This document shows positions 46,991 to 56,028 of a DNA stretch of 64,000 nucleotides, piece after piece. Position 1 is the first letter of the stretch; every line of letters begins with the position of its first letter. A model generated the notes under the pieces. The model was not told the DNA's origin. It searched no databases and was given only the letters and a program-made list of their open reading frames with translations. Made by a program: the position numbers and the translations under genes. The stretch comes from RI-231 sp041394905. GTDB lineage: Bacteria; Acidobacteriota; Terriglobia; Bryobacterales; UBA6623. The stretch is taken from assembly GCA_041394905.1 (NCBI GenBank), contig JAWKHJ010000003.1, forward strand, positions 1 through 64,000, in the 5' to 3' direction.

Positions 46991-47382
46991 CTATTCTCTC
47001 GGCAACGTATTCGCCGGCGGCTGCCGCTGCGTGGGCCGAAACTCCACCTCGCGCGTGCTCTGGCGAATCTGCCCGATCACCACCATGGAGATTGCCGCCG
47101 CCAGCATGAGCGCAATTGGCGCAAACGCCGCCGCCGCATCCTCACGCCGATCTTCTCCGCTCGCGCGAATGCGTAAATCGGCGTCGCCACCCCGAGCACG
47201 AAGGTTGCGAACGAAAAGGCCAGGAACACCCCAAGCGCATCCATGCCCGGCACAACGCCGGGGCCGGCCACCCTCGCGGGCAACAACTGCGGCAAAATCA
47301 CCGCGCACGAGGCCGTCACACCGGCCAGCGCCGCCAGCAGCCGTACCCTCTTGCGCAACTCGATCTCAGCTTGCTCGCTCAC
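46991..47382 (-). CDS. small two- to three-helix membrane protein, hypothetical, frameshifted
   Basis: First frame (start 47382): MSEQAEIELRKRVRLLAALAG, a hydrophobic helix, a Pro-rich turn, a second helix (LGVFLAFSFATFVLGVATPIY) and FARAEKIG. After a one-base shift near 47140-47150 the protein continues AAFAPIALMLAAAISMVVIG, a third helix, and ends QPPANTLPRE. Total about 130 residues. The two frames join without loss of a helix boundary, so the break may be a base error. No recognisable family. Lies 5 nt before the sulfatase gene end. Confidence 0.6.
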
Positions 47383-47387
47383 AATCT

Positions 47388-48905
47388 CTATTGTCGCGCT
47401 TGCCGCGAGCGTCCCGCCGTCTGGAGTCGCAACAGCTCGTCCCGCAGCTCGCGCACCTTCTCCGGACGCGAATCCGCCACGTTGCGCCGCTCGCTCGGGT
47501 CCTCGTCCAGAAGGTACAGTTGCACCGGCCCCTGCTCACTCGGTTCGAGAATGCGGCCTCGCGGTGAGGAGAACCCGCCGCTGCCGTCTCCCAGGATCAG
47601 CTTCCAGCCGCCCTTGCGCACCGCGAACAGCCCGGACCCGCTGTGGTGTACGATCGACGGCCGCTTCGTCGGCGATCCGTTCAACAATTCGCCGGCCATC
47701 GAGAAGCTGTCCTCGCCAGCGTCATCCGCCATCTCAACGCCTACGATCTCCGCCACCGTCGCGAACACATCCGTCAAGCAAACCATCGCATCGTTTACCG
47801 CTCCCGCGTTCACGCGTCCGTCCCAGCGGACGATCAGCGGCACGTGGTGTCCGGCCTCCCATGCGTCCGCCTTCAATCCGCGCCACGGCGCATTGGGCAC
47901 GTGCGCATACATCTCCGTGACCGTGTTGGGCATCCCCATCGTGCCAATGCCACTACGCGCCGGCGATCCGTTGTCCGATGAGAACAAGACGATCGTGTTC
48001 TCCATCAGTCCGCCGCGCTCGAGCGTTTGGACCACGCGCCCCAAGATCGCGTCCATCTGATGGACCCAGTCGCCGTAGGGGCCGGCCTCGCTCGTACCGC
48101 GGTTCTCCGCGTTCGGCACGATCGGCGTGTGCGGCCCGAGCAGCGGCATATAGAGGAAAAACGGCTTACGCGACTCCTTCGGCTCGGCCGCGCGCTCCTC
48201 TAGCCATTCGATCGCTCTTGCTTCGATGGTCGGTTGCGCCGCCCACAGATCCCAATCGGGCAGCATCGGTCCGGCACGCTGACTCTTGGTCCGTGGCATG
48301 CGCTCGGTCGGCTCGCCCAATACGCGGTCATTCTCGAGGAAAGCGTAGGGCGGAAAGTTCGGCACGTCGTCGCCGAAGTAGTAGTCGAAACCGCGCGTCG
48401 TCGGCCCTTCCGCGATCGGACGCGAGAAGTCCACCCGTCGTCCTACCGCCTCGTAGTCCGCGCCCACGTTCACTTCGTGGAATTCGTCTGAGACGCGCCC
48501 GCCGCCTTTGAGCGGCCAATCCCATCCCAAGTGCCACTTGCCGATCGCCGCTGTGCGATAGCCAAGCCCCTGCAGCATCGACCCCAGCGTCACGCGCCCC
48601 TTGTCGATCACAGGGCCGCCCCAACTGTTCACGATGCCCTTCGGCAGCCGCGACCGCCATGGATACTGCCCTGTCAACAGCCCGTAGCGCGACGGAGTAC
48701 ACACCGACGAAGCCGTGTGCGCATCGGTAAATCGCATCCCCCGCGCCGCCAACTCATCGATGTTCGGCGTCGGCACGCGCGAGCGCGAGTTGTAGACTTG
48801 CGGATCTCCAAACCCCATGTCGTCGGCGAAGACGATCACCAGATTCGGCCGCTCCGCCGCAACCAACGGCAGCGCCGCAATCAACAGCAGTGCAATCGTA
48901 CGCAT
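47388..48905 (-). CDS. secreted sulfatase, arylsulfatase A-like (family S1)
   Basis: 505 residues with a signal peptide (MRTIALLLIAALPLVAA). Formylglycine motif CTPSR with the modified Cys at about 69; metal Asp pair in IVFADDMGFGD (28-29); later metal/substrate segment VLFSSDNGSPARSG; GKWHLGWD in the middle. Typical periplasmic sulfatase removing sulfate esters from glycans or aryl compounds. Needs a formylglycine-generating enzyme elsewhere. It is followed on the same strand by the small membrane protein and preceded by tadA with 1 nt between. Confidence 0.92.
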   Translation of the reverse strand: MRTIALLLIAALPLVAAERPNLVIVFADDMGFGDPQVYNSRSRVPTPNIDELAARGMRFTDAHTASSVCTPSRYGLLTGQYPWRSRLPKGIVNSWGGPVIDKGRVTLGSMLQGLGYRTAAIGKWHLGWDWPLKGGGRVSDEFHEVNVGADYEAVGRRVDFSRPIAEGPTTRGFDYYFGDDVPNFPPYAFLENDRVLGEPTERMPRTKSQRAGPMLPDWDLWAAQPTIEARAIEWLEERAAEPKESRKPFFLYMPLLGPHTPIVPNAENRGTSEAGPYGDWVHQMDAILGRVVQTLERGGLMENTIVLFSSDNGSPARSGIGTMGMPNTVTEMYAHVPNAPWRGLKADAWEAGHHVPLIVRWDGRVNAGAVNDAMVCLTDVFATVAEIVGVEMADDAGEDSFSMAGELLNGSPTKRPSIVHHSGSGLFAVRKGGWKLILGDGSGGFSSPRGRILEPSEQGPVQLYLLDEDPSERRNVADSRPEKVRELRDELLRLQTAGRSRQARQ

Positions 48906-48906
48906 C

Positions 48907-49371
48907 TCATCCCCCGCGCCGCTGCTCGAAGAAGCGCTTCAAGCGCTCGACGCAATCGGCCGCCAATACGCCCTCAGTCACCTGCGCGCGGTGATTGAGG
49001 ATATCCGAATCCGCAATCTGAAACTTCGACCTGACCGCGCCGAAGCGAATGTCGCGCGTACCGAAGACCAGCCGCCGAATCCGCGCCACCACCAACGCGC
49101 CGGCGCACATCGCGCAGGGCTCCATCGTCACGTAGAGATCGCAGTCGTCCAGGCGCGGCGTTCCGAGCGCTTGCGCGGCGGCGCGCATGGCTACGATCTC
49201 CGCATGCGCAGTAGGGTCGTGGGAAGAAAGAGGACGGTTAAAGCCCTCGCCGACGATCTCGCCCTTGCGCACCACCACGGCGCCCACCGGAACTTCGCCG
49301 GCCGCTTCAGCCGCGTCCGCCAGCTCCAGGCAACGCCGCAGGAACGCCTCGTCCCGCCGATCAGCGCTCAC
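48907..49371 (-). CDS. tadA: tRNA-specific adenosine deaminase TadA
   Basis: 154 residues, normal for TadA. Zinc site: HAE in DPTAHAEIVAM and PCAMC in MEPCAMCAGALV. Tight-turn residues typical of tRNA recognition follow (RIRRLVFGTRD, GAVRSKFQI). It converts A34 to inosine in tRNA-Arg(ACG). In front is the BASS transporter gene, overlapping by 11 nt. The C-terminal residues (FFEQRRGG) match TadA rather than guanine or cytosine deaminases. Confidence 0.92.
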   Translation of the reverse strand: MSADRRDEAFLRRCLELADAAEAAGEVPVGAVVVRKGEIVGEGFNRPLSSHDPTAHAEIVAMRAAAQALGTPRLDDCDLYVTMEPCAMCAGALVVARIRRLVFGTRDIRFGAVRSKFQIADSDILNHRAQVTEGVLAADCVERLKRFFEQRRGG

Positions 49372-50668
49372 GCGCTTCCACCGGCCGGTCGCGCCACCAA
49401 CCAGCGAGCATCGAGCCCGTGATGTTCATCCAAGTGCCAAAGATGCCCGGCGCCAGCGCTGCCGCGGGACTCTTGAGTACGTCCATCGCCAAGCCAACGC
49501 CCATGCCTCCGTTCTGCATCCCCACCTCGAATGCCACCGTCCTGCGGTCCTGCTCCGGCAGCCCCGCCAAGCCGCTCAGCAGGTAGCCCAGCAGATAGCC
49601 CACACAGTTATGTAGGCAGGCGGCCACCAGCAGCACCAGCCCCATCGAAAGCAACAGCTCCCGCGAGCTCGCCGCGATGATCGCCAGGATGAAGCAGATC
49701 GCCGCCATCGACACGATCGGCAAAAAGCGGTCGAACGCATCCCGATGTCCGGCCAGGAAAGCGTTGAACAGCACGCCGGCCAACAGCGAGATCGCCGTCA
49801 GCCAGATCGCCTGCGTCGCCAAACCTTGCGTCGCCGGCTGGCCCGCCATGGCTTGGCCAAATGCGGTCGCGACCGTCACACCGGCTACGAACGCCGCCGT
49901 CGCGGGCACGAGCAGCCGCAACAGCTCGGCGAAGCTGCGTTTGCGTTCCAGGATCGTGTTCGCGATCAGGCCGCCGACGATGGGAATGATGACGATGTTG
50001 ATGATCGACAGCATCATCGCCCAAAAGCTGATCTCGATCAGCCGGCCAGCCAGCAACTTCATCGCGAGCGGCGTCGCCAGCGGCGCAACCAGTGTCGAGC
50101 AGGCGGTCATCGTCACGGACAATGCCACGTTGCCGCGCGCCAAGAACACCATCACATTCGACGCCAACCCGCCCGAACACGACCCGATCAGCACGATTCC
50201 CGCCGCCACCTCCGGCTCGAAGCCGAACGCCGTCGCGATCACGTATCCGGTCACCGGCATGATCGTGAACTGCAGCAGCATGCCGATGATCACCGCTTTC
50301 GGCATCTTGAGCGCGCCCAGAAAGTCGCCCACGCTGAGCGTCGCGCCCATGCCGAACATCACAAGCTGGATCAGCAGCGTGTTCAGCCGGCTGAGCTTGA
50401 ATCCGCCCCAGGTGTCGAACCACGCCGGATGGAACATCGCGGCGGTTGTGAAAGCGAGCACCCAGAAGGTGAACGTGAAGACGTGTAAGGACGGCTTGGT
50501 GCGGCAGTAAAGCGCGAAGAACGCCATCGCCGCCACCAGCGCGACGCCGAACAGCGCGGGCTCCGCGCCCCCGGCCCAACCCGCCGCAAACGCAGCAGCG
50601 CCGACCGCGCTGAGGATGAGCCACAAACGATTCCCCTGCGCTTCTGCGTACGACTTGGACGCGGTCAT
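49361..50668 (-). CDS. bile acid:sodium symporter (BASS) family transporter
   Basis: 435 residues starting MTASKSYAEAQGNRLW; the frame reaches 16 codons further without conserved sequence. Roughly ten hydrophobic helices. BASS signatures are present: MFGMGATLSVGDFLGAL, the broken-helix motifs VLIGSCSGGLASNVMVFLARGNVALSVTMTACSTLVAP and FEVGMQNGGMGVGLA. It would take up an organic anion (bile acids, pantothenate, pyruvate or thiamine-pyrimidine in known members) with sodium. Substrate unknown. It overlaps tadA by 11 nt, and both are divergent from rlpA. Confidence 0.9.
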   Translation of the reverse strand: MTASKSYAEAQGNRLWLILSAVGAAAFAAGWAGGAEPALFGVALVAAMAFFALYCRTKPSLHVFTFTFWVLAFTTAAMFHPAWFDTWGGFKLSRLNTLLIQLVMFGMGATLSVGDFLGALKMPKAVIIGMLLQFTIMPVTGYVIATAFGFEPEVAAGIVLIGSCSGGLASNVMVFLARGNVALSVTMTACSTLVAPLATPLAMKLLAGRLIEISFWAMMLSIINIVIIPIVGGLIANTILERKRSFAELLRLLVPATAAFVAGVTVATAFGQAMAGQPATQGLATQAIWLTAISLLAGVLFNAFLAGHRDAFDRFLPIVSMAAICFILAIIAASSRELLLSMGLVLLVAACLHNCVGYLLGYLLSGLAGLPEQDRRTVAFEVGMQNGGMGVGLAMDVLKSPAAALAPGIFGTWMNITGSMLAGWWRDRPVEARER

Positions 50669-50745
50669 GAGGTGAAATGGATCGGCGTTCCAGCCGAACG
50701 CGGCATCGTACCACATCCCCCACGGTGGGGTACACTGGTTTGGCC

Positions 50746-51510
50746 GTGAAACATTGGCTCCCAGCCGTGTTCTGCCTCGCGGTCTTTGCCGCTTCCTGTG
50801 GCAAGAATCTCAACGTGGACTTGCCGCCGCCCACTCCTGCGCGGGTTGGCGCCGTCGAGACCGGAGAGGCCAGTTGGTACGGCAAGCCCTACCACGGACG
50901 CCGCACCAGCAATGGAGAGGTCTATGACATGAACGGCCTCACCGCAGCCCACTTGTCTTTGCCATTCGATACCCGAGTCCGCGTGACCAACCTCGCCAAC
51001 GGCCGCTCGGTTGAACTGCGTATCAACGACCGCGGGCCCTTCCTCCGCGGCCGCGTCATCGATGTTTCCCGCAAGGCTGCCCAGCGGTTGGACATGCTGG
51101 CCTCCGGCACGGCGCGCGTCCGCGTTGAGGTCACCGCAGCGCCTGGGTCGCCTCCAGCGGTCCGCGAAGTCTCCACCGCAGGACAGGCGCCGACGTCTCC
51201 CGGTGTCGAGGAGCCCTGCGGCTCGGCCCAACCCGCCGTGCAAGTCGGATCGTTTCGAGACGCTTCCAACGCCGCACGCCTGCTCGACGAGCTTACCGAT
51301 AGCTACGGTCCAGACGCGCGGATCGTCGTCGTCCACACTGCCGAAGGCCCGCTGCACCGCGTGGTCGTAGCCGCGCCGAGCCCCGCAGCCGCCGGCACAC
51401 TGCTCAGCCGGTTGGAACGGGACGGCCGAAGCGGTTTTCTGACGCGCATCGACGCGGACGCCGACTGCCTGGTCTCCGCCCTCGTGATCTCCTATTCTGC
51501 TGGTTCGTGA
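50746..51510 (+). CDS. rlpA: septal ring lytic transglycosylase RlpA-like lipoprotein with SPOR domain
   Basis: 254 residues from a GTG start; an upstream extension is unnatural. Lipoprotein signal with lipobox FAASC. The double-psi beta-barrel domain follows: GEASWYGKPYHGRRTSNGEVYDMNGLTAAH, FDTRVRVTNLANGRS, catalytic Asp in RINDRGPF and VIDVSRKAAQRLDML. The C-terminal SPOR domain (about 185-250, VQVGSFRDASNAARLLDEL) binds denuded septal peptidoglycan. It cleaves glycan strands lacking stem peptides at division sites. Single gene, outer-membrane anchored. Confidence 0.9.
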   Translation: MKHWLPAVFCLAVFAASCGKNLNVDLPPPTPARVGAVETGEASWYGKPYHGRRTSNGEVYDMNGLTAAHLSLPFDTRVRVTNLANGRSVELRINDRGPFLRGRVIDVSRKAAQRLDMLASGTARVRVEVTAAPGSPPAVREVSTAGQAPTSPGVEEPCGSAQPAVQVGSFRDASNAARLLDELTDSYGPDARIVVVHTAEGPLHRVVVAAPSPAAAGTLLSRLERDGRSGFLTRIDADADCLVSALVISYSAGS

Positions 51511-51683
51511 CGGTAGCAGCGCTCTCTGCAAGCGTGGCCGGGCGTCGGGGCACGTCTGCGCTTCGAACAGTCCTGGCGAAGTCTGTTCTTTTCGGCGCTA
51601 ACCCCAGAAAATTCACGCCATCTTTAGACCGGCGCCCCACAGGGGTCTACTAGCATAGGGTCCGAGAGCGGGAATGCTCCCGA

Positions 51684-52715
<1,032 letters not shown>

Positions 52716-52747
52716 ACCGGCTCGCCTGTTAGCGGCATTCTTGATAG

Positions 52748-54037
52748 ATGTCCGCCGAGCAACAGCGGCTGCGGTTCGCACCGCTTGCGGCGGAGTGCCT
52801 AGAGGCGCTGCGCACCGGCGGTCGTTGGCAGCCCGCGGCAGATGCGCTGGCGCGCGCAGCCCGAGCGGAAACCGCACTTGCCGCCTCGCGCGCCCTGTTC
52901 GGCGAAGTCGTCGAACCTCTCGCCGACAGCTTCGATCCCGCCCAAGCCGAGGCTTACGCCGCGCTATTCGAGCGTGTGCTGACCACTATCCGTTCCGCTC
53001 CAGGGTTTGAGGCGATTGACGAGGCCCTCGCGGAGAGTCCGAACGACGCTCCGCCGGCGTTCGATCCCCGCCGCATCCGCCGCGCCGTCGTCCTCTCACG
53101 GGTCACGCTCGGGGCCGACATCGCTGTCACGAGCGTCTTCCTGCGCACGATGCTCGATCATCCGGCTCGGCCGGAAGTCTTTTTCGCCGCCGGCCCCAAG
53201 AACTTGGCGATGTTCGCCGGAGAGCCGCGAGTCAGCGGCATCCAGACGCCCTACCCGCGAGCGGGCGGACTCCGCGAGCGATTGCTCGTCTGGCTGGATG
53301 CGCGCCGCGCGATCGCTGCCGCCGCCGATGGCCTCGCGCCGGGGGAGCTCCTCATCCTCGACCCGGATTCGCGCATCACACAGCTCGGTCTTCTGCCGCT
53401 TGCGCCGCTTCAGCAGCATTACTTTGCGTTCAACAGCCGCTGCTATCGCGAAGGCGAGGACGGCCCGCTCGGAGCCCTCGCCGCCGAGTGGCTCGAGGAG
53501 CATTTTGGAGCCGGCGACCGGCCTCCTCTTCCCTGGATCGCGCCGCCTCCCGCTGACCTCGAGCAGGCCCAGCACTGGCGGCCGACCGCTGGCGCCAAGC
53601 TTGCTGCGATCAACTTCGGCGTGGGCGGGAATGCAGCGAAATCCGTCGCTGCGCCGTTTGAAAAAGAAGCCGCCCTGGCTCTCGCCGAAAAAGGTTTCGT
53701 AATGGCAGTGGACGCGGGTTTTGGTGAAGAAGAGGAACGCCGCGCTGCGGAGCTCGTCGATTCCCTGCCCCCAGGTACTGCCAAACTGCACCGCGGCAGT
53801 TTTTCGAGCTTCGCTGCAGTCCTCTCGGTCGCGGATCTCTTCCTGGGCTACGATTCCGGCGCCGCTCACGCCGCCGCCGCGCTCGGCATTCGCGCGATCG
53901 ACGTCTTTGCCGGCGCCCCAACCGAGCGCATGCGCAGCCGCTGGTCGCCCTGGGGCAAGCGTCCGGCGCTCGTGCTGCCGGTCGACCAAGGCGAGGCCGC
54001 CGAAAACGTCCTCTGGCGCCTAAGGGAGTTGCTGTGA
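52748..54037 (+). CDS. GT9-like (heptosyltransferase-type) glycosyltransferase
   Basis: 429 residues with an unusual N-terminal helical domain of about 115 residues, then a degenerate GT9 fold: RAVVLSRVTLGADIAVTSVFLRTML in place of the glycine motif, LAAINFGVGGNAAKS and FLGYDSGAAHAAAALGIRAIDVFAGAP, the last matching the GT9 donor-binding region. Stop overlaps the GTG start of the next GT4 gene. Probably a glycosyltransferase for an exported saccharide; the first part could be a scaffold. Its position behind a sigma-54 activator, 33 nt away, may be meaningful. Confidence 0.8.
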   Translation: MSAEQQRLRFAPLAAECLEALRTGGRWQPAADALARAARAETALAASRALFGEVVEPLADSFDPAQAEAYAALFERVLTTIRSAPGFEAIDEALAESPNDAPPAFDPRRIRRAVVLSRVTLGADIAVTSVFLRTMLDHPARPEVFFAAGPKNLAMFAGEPRVSGIQTPYPRAGGLRERLLVWLDARRAIAAAADGLAPGELLILDPDSRITQLGLLPLAPLQQHYFAFNSRCYREGEDGPLGALAAEWLEEHFGAGDRPPLPWIAPPPADLEQAQHWRPTAGAKLAAINFGVGGNAAKSVAAPFEKEAALALAEKGFVMAVDAGFGEEEERRAAELVDSLPPGTAKLHRGSFSSFAAVLSVADLFLGYDSGAAHAAAALGIRAIDVFAGAPTERMRSRWSPWGKRPALVLPVDQGEAAENVLWRLRELL

Positions 54038-55113
54038 GAATTGCGCTCGACGCCACCTATAGCCTCGGCGCCGAGCCCTCAGGGGTGGCGGTCTATTGCC
54101 GCAGCTTGATCGACGAGCTCTGCGCCCTCCACCCGGACGTGTCCTTCTACCTGGCCTATCGGCCGAATCGACTGACGCGCGCCTTCCGCGAAACCCATCC
54201 GGCGAAAAACTGCACGCGCGTGGTGCTCGAGGGCCCGGCGACGCGCTTGTGGTCACGGCGCGTCGATCTGTTCCACGGCCTCAACCAACGACTCCCCTCG
54301 GCTCGGTTCGCGCGCAAAGTGGTTACCTTCCATGACCTGTTCGTGATGACCGCCGAGTACTCGAGTCCCGAGTTCCGCGCCAAGTTCACTGACCTAGCCA
54401 AGCGCGCGGCTGAGCAAGCCGATCACATCATCGCCGTCTCCGGCTTCACGGCCAGCGAAACCGCCCGATTGCTCGGATATCCCCGCGAGAAAATCACTAC
54501 GATCTACCATGGTGTAAGGACGCCGCCCCGTTATACCCAGGTCGAACTTAGCGTTCTGCGCAAAGAACTTAGCCTCGACGGACCCTTCGTGCTCCATGTC
54601 GGAGCCATTCAGACGCGCAAGAACTGCCTTCGCCTGATCGACGCCTTTGAGCGCATCCCGGGCGGCCCTCTCCTGGTGTTCGCAGGTGGGGCCGGCTACG
54701 GGGCGGACGAGACGCTCGCGCGCATCGACCTGAGCCCTGCGAAAAGCCGTATCCGCTGGTTGGGCTACGTCGATGCGGACACCCGCGCAAAGCTCTACCG
54801 CACCGCCACGGCGCTCGCCTTCCCATCGCTCGCGGAGGGATTCGGCCTGCCAGTGCTGGAAGCGATGGCGGCAGGCCTGCCCGTGCTCGCCTCCAATACC
54901 TCCGCTCTGCCTGAAGTCGCCGGCGGCGCCGCCGTCCTCGTCGATCCGCTCGACATCGACGCGATGGGGGAAGGGCTCACCCGCCTGCTTGCCGACGAGG
55001 AGCTGCGCCACGAGTTTGCCGAGAAAGGCATGCGGCGCGCAGAAGAGCTAACCTGGCGTCGAGCAGCCCAACAGACTTGGCAGGTCTACCAGGATCTCAT
55101 CCAGGAGGCGTGA
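54034..55113 (+). CDS. GT4 glycosyltransferase
   Basis: 359 residues from a GTG start overlapping the preceding TGA. GT-B family 4: N-terminal ALDATYSLGAEPSGVAVYCRSL, the linker ADHIIAVSGFTASET, FVLHVGAIQTRKNCLRLI, and the donor-binding block ALAFPSLAEGFGLPVLEAMAAGLPVLAS with the Glu of the EGFGLPVLE motif intact. Typical for polysaccharide or lipopolysaccharide sugar addition. The 3' end abuts the small AAA-like gene by a TGATG overlap, so the two are co-transcribed. Confidence 0.9.
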   Translation: MRIALDATYSLGAEPSGVAVYCRSLIDELCALHPDVSFYLAYRPNRLTRAFRETHPAKNCTRVVLEGPATRLWSRRVDLFHGLNQRLPSARFARKVVTFHDLFVMTAEYSSPEFRAKFTDLAKRAAEQADHIIAVSGFTASETARLLGYPREKITTIYHGVRTPPRYTQVELSVLRKELSLDGPFVLHVGAIQTRKNCLRLIDAFERIPGGPLLVFAGGAGYGADETLARIDLSPAKSRIRWLGYVDADTRAKLYRTATALAFPSLAEGFGLPVLEAMAAGLPVLASNTSALPEVAGGAAVLVDPLDIDAMGEGLTRLLADEELRHEFAEKGMRRAEELTWRRAAQQTWQVYQDLIQEA

Positions 55114-55481
55114 TGAAGCGAGGAGAACTGATCGAAGTCGCCGGTAGCGCCGCATCCATGCGCTTCCAGGCCGCCAAACGAATCGCAGCGCAGCGCGGAC
55201 TCACGATCACCCGCATCGACTCGCGCTACATCGGCGAGACCGAAAAGAACATCCGCCGCTTGTTGCGCAACGCGGACGCGTCGGGCTGCATTCTCTTCTT
55301 CGACGAAGCCGACGCACTGTTCGGCAAGCGAACGGGCGTCAAGGACAGCCACGACCGTTACGCCAATCAGGAAGTCAGCCACCTGCTCGATCAATTGGTC
55401 GCGAAGGGCGCGAAGATCATCGTGGGCTCGTCACACAAGAAGCGCCGCTGGCCGCCGGCCTCTTTCACGCTGCACCTCTGA
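55113..55481 (+). CDS. short AAA-ATPase-like protein with degenerate P-loop, 122 aa
   Basis: Starts at MKRGELIEVAGSAAS, overlapping the GT4 stop (TGATG). It covers only the middle of an AAA domain: TITRIDSRYIGETEKNIRRLL, Walker B CILFFDEADALFGKR and the sensor-side helix VKDSHDRYANQEVSHLLDQL. This resembles the stand-alone AAA ATPases of contractile injection systems (Afp15-type), which have the same DEADALFGKR...HDRYANIE block. The Walker A position, where GPPGTGKT would be expected, reads GSAASMRF, with Lys and Thr replaced. No lid domain or sensor 2 exists. ATP binding is doubtful. A gene remnant is possible, but the frame is clean and coupled. Confidence 0.7.
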   Translation: MKRGELIEVAGSAASMRFQAAKRIAAQRGLTITRIDSRYIGETEKNIRRLLRNADASGCILFFDEADALFGKRTGVKDSHDRYANQEVSHLLDQLVAKGAKIIVGSSHKKRRWPPASFTLHL

Positions 55482-55535
55482 TGAGCCCGCGGCTTCGCTT
55501 CGCATATTGCGGTGTTGAGAAGGGAAGGAAGAAAG

Positions 55536-56028
55536 CGGCGGGACGGAGACCTATCGCGCGCCCGATGTCGATAGGTCTCCGTCCGCCGTTTGGGTCCGGC
55601 GCTTTTACACCGACCCCAAACCGGGGGGAAATTTGCGGGGAAAGAATCTCTGCGCGCCCGAATACCAGAGACCCTCTCCCCTCATTTGAGTCGGCGTGTC
55701 GCCGCGCTCAAATTCGAGAAACTCTTCAAAACCGAGGAATACGAGGCCTGCCGCGCGCCCGAAATGTCAGCAGACCTCGCTTCCTCATTCAGACGCGGTT
55801 TCCCACGCCCGAACTCGAAAAACTCTTGTCCAGGAAAGCGAGATCCTCTGCGCGCCCGAAAAATCAGAGGACCTCACTTTCCATGGTTTAGACCCGGGGG
55901 GAACCGAAGCCTAAACTCGAGAAACCTTGGTTTGTAAGACGAGGCCTGCCGCGCGCCCGAAATGTCAGCAGACCTCGCCTCACAACCGGACAAGGCCGAA
56001 GCCCTGCCCAAACTCGCGGCGCAGGAAT
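55536..56028 (-). ncRNA. tandem array of five A-type and four B-type hairpins, candidate structured RNA on the minus strand
   Basis: A-hairpins: 55536-55588, 55637-55681, 55734-55786, 55830-55886 and 55925-55995, with stems of about 16-25 bp. Their loops share TTTCGGGCGCG (minus orientation; slightly shortened in the first two) while the stems differ in sequence and still pair. B-hairpins sit beside each A except the last: 55588-55621, 55684-55713, 55788-55813, 55886-55916. Linkers 55714-55733, 55814-55829 and 55917-55924 share TCGAGAAACTCTT (plus orientation). Periodicity is about 100 nt. Almost all non-Watson-Crick positions are A-C on the plus strand and G-U on the minus strand. The first A-hairpin (end of a minus transcript) is followed by a pyrimidine tract, terminator-like. 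The array begins at the stop codon of the coiled-coil gene. Short plus-strand reading frames through it are artefacts. Not assigned to any known family. Confidence 0.8.

Noticed and set aside
51555..51575. GGGCACG-type sequence resembling a sigma-54 -24/-12 promoter upstream of the sigma-54 activator
   Set aside because: The -12 half lacks the GC/TTGC core, so the match is no better than chance in GC-rich DNA.
55481..55937. Three overlapping plus-strand reading frames with repeated Arg-Pro-Ser-rich products across the hairpin array
   Set aside because: Their repetitive products come from the DNA repeats read in frames 1-3. No ribosome site, no codon bias, and the paired stems explain the sequence better.
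55536..56028. CRISPR-like array
   Set aside because: Repeat units vary in stem sequence and length, there are no uniform spacers and no cas genes in the window.
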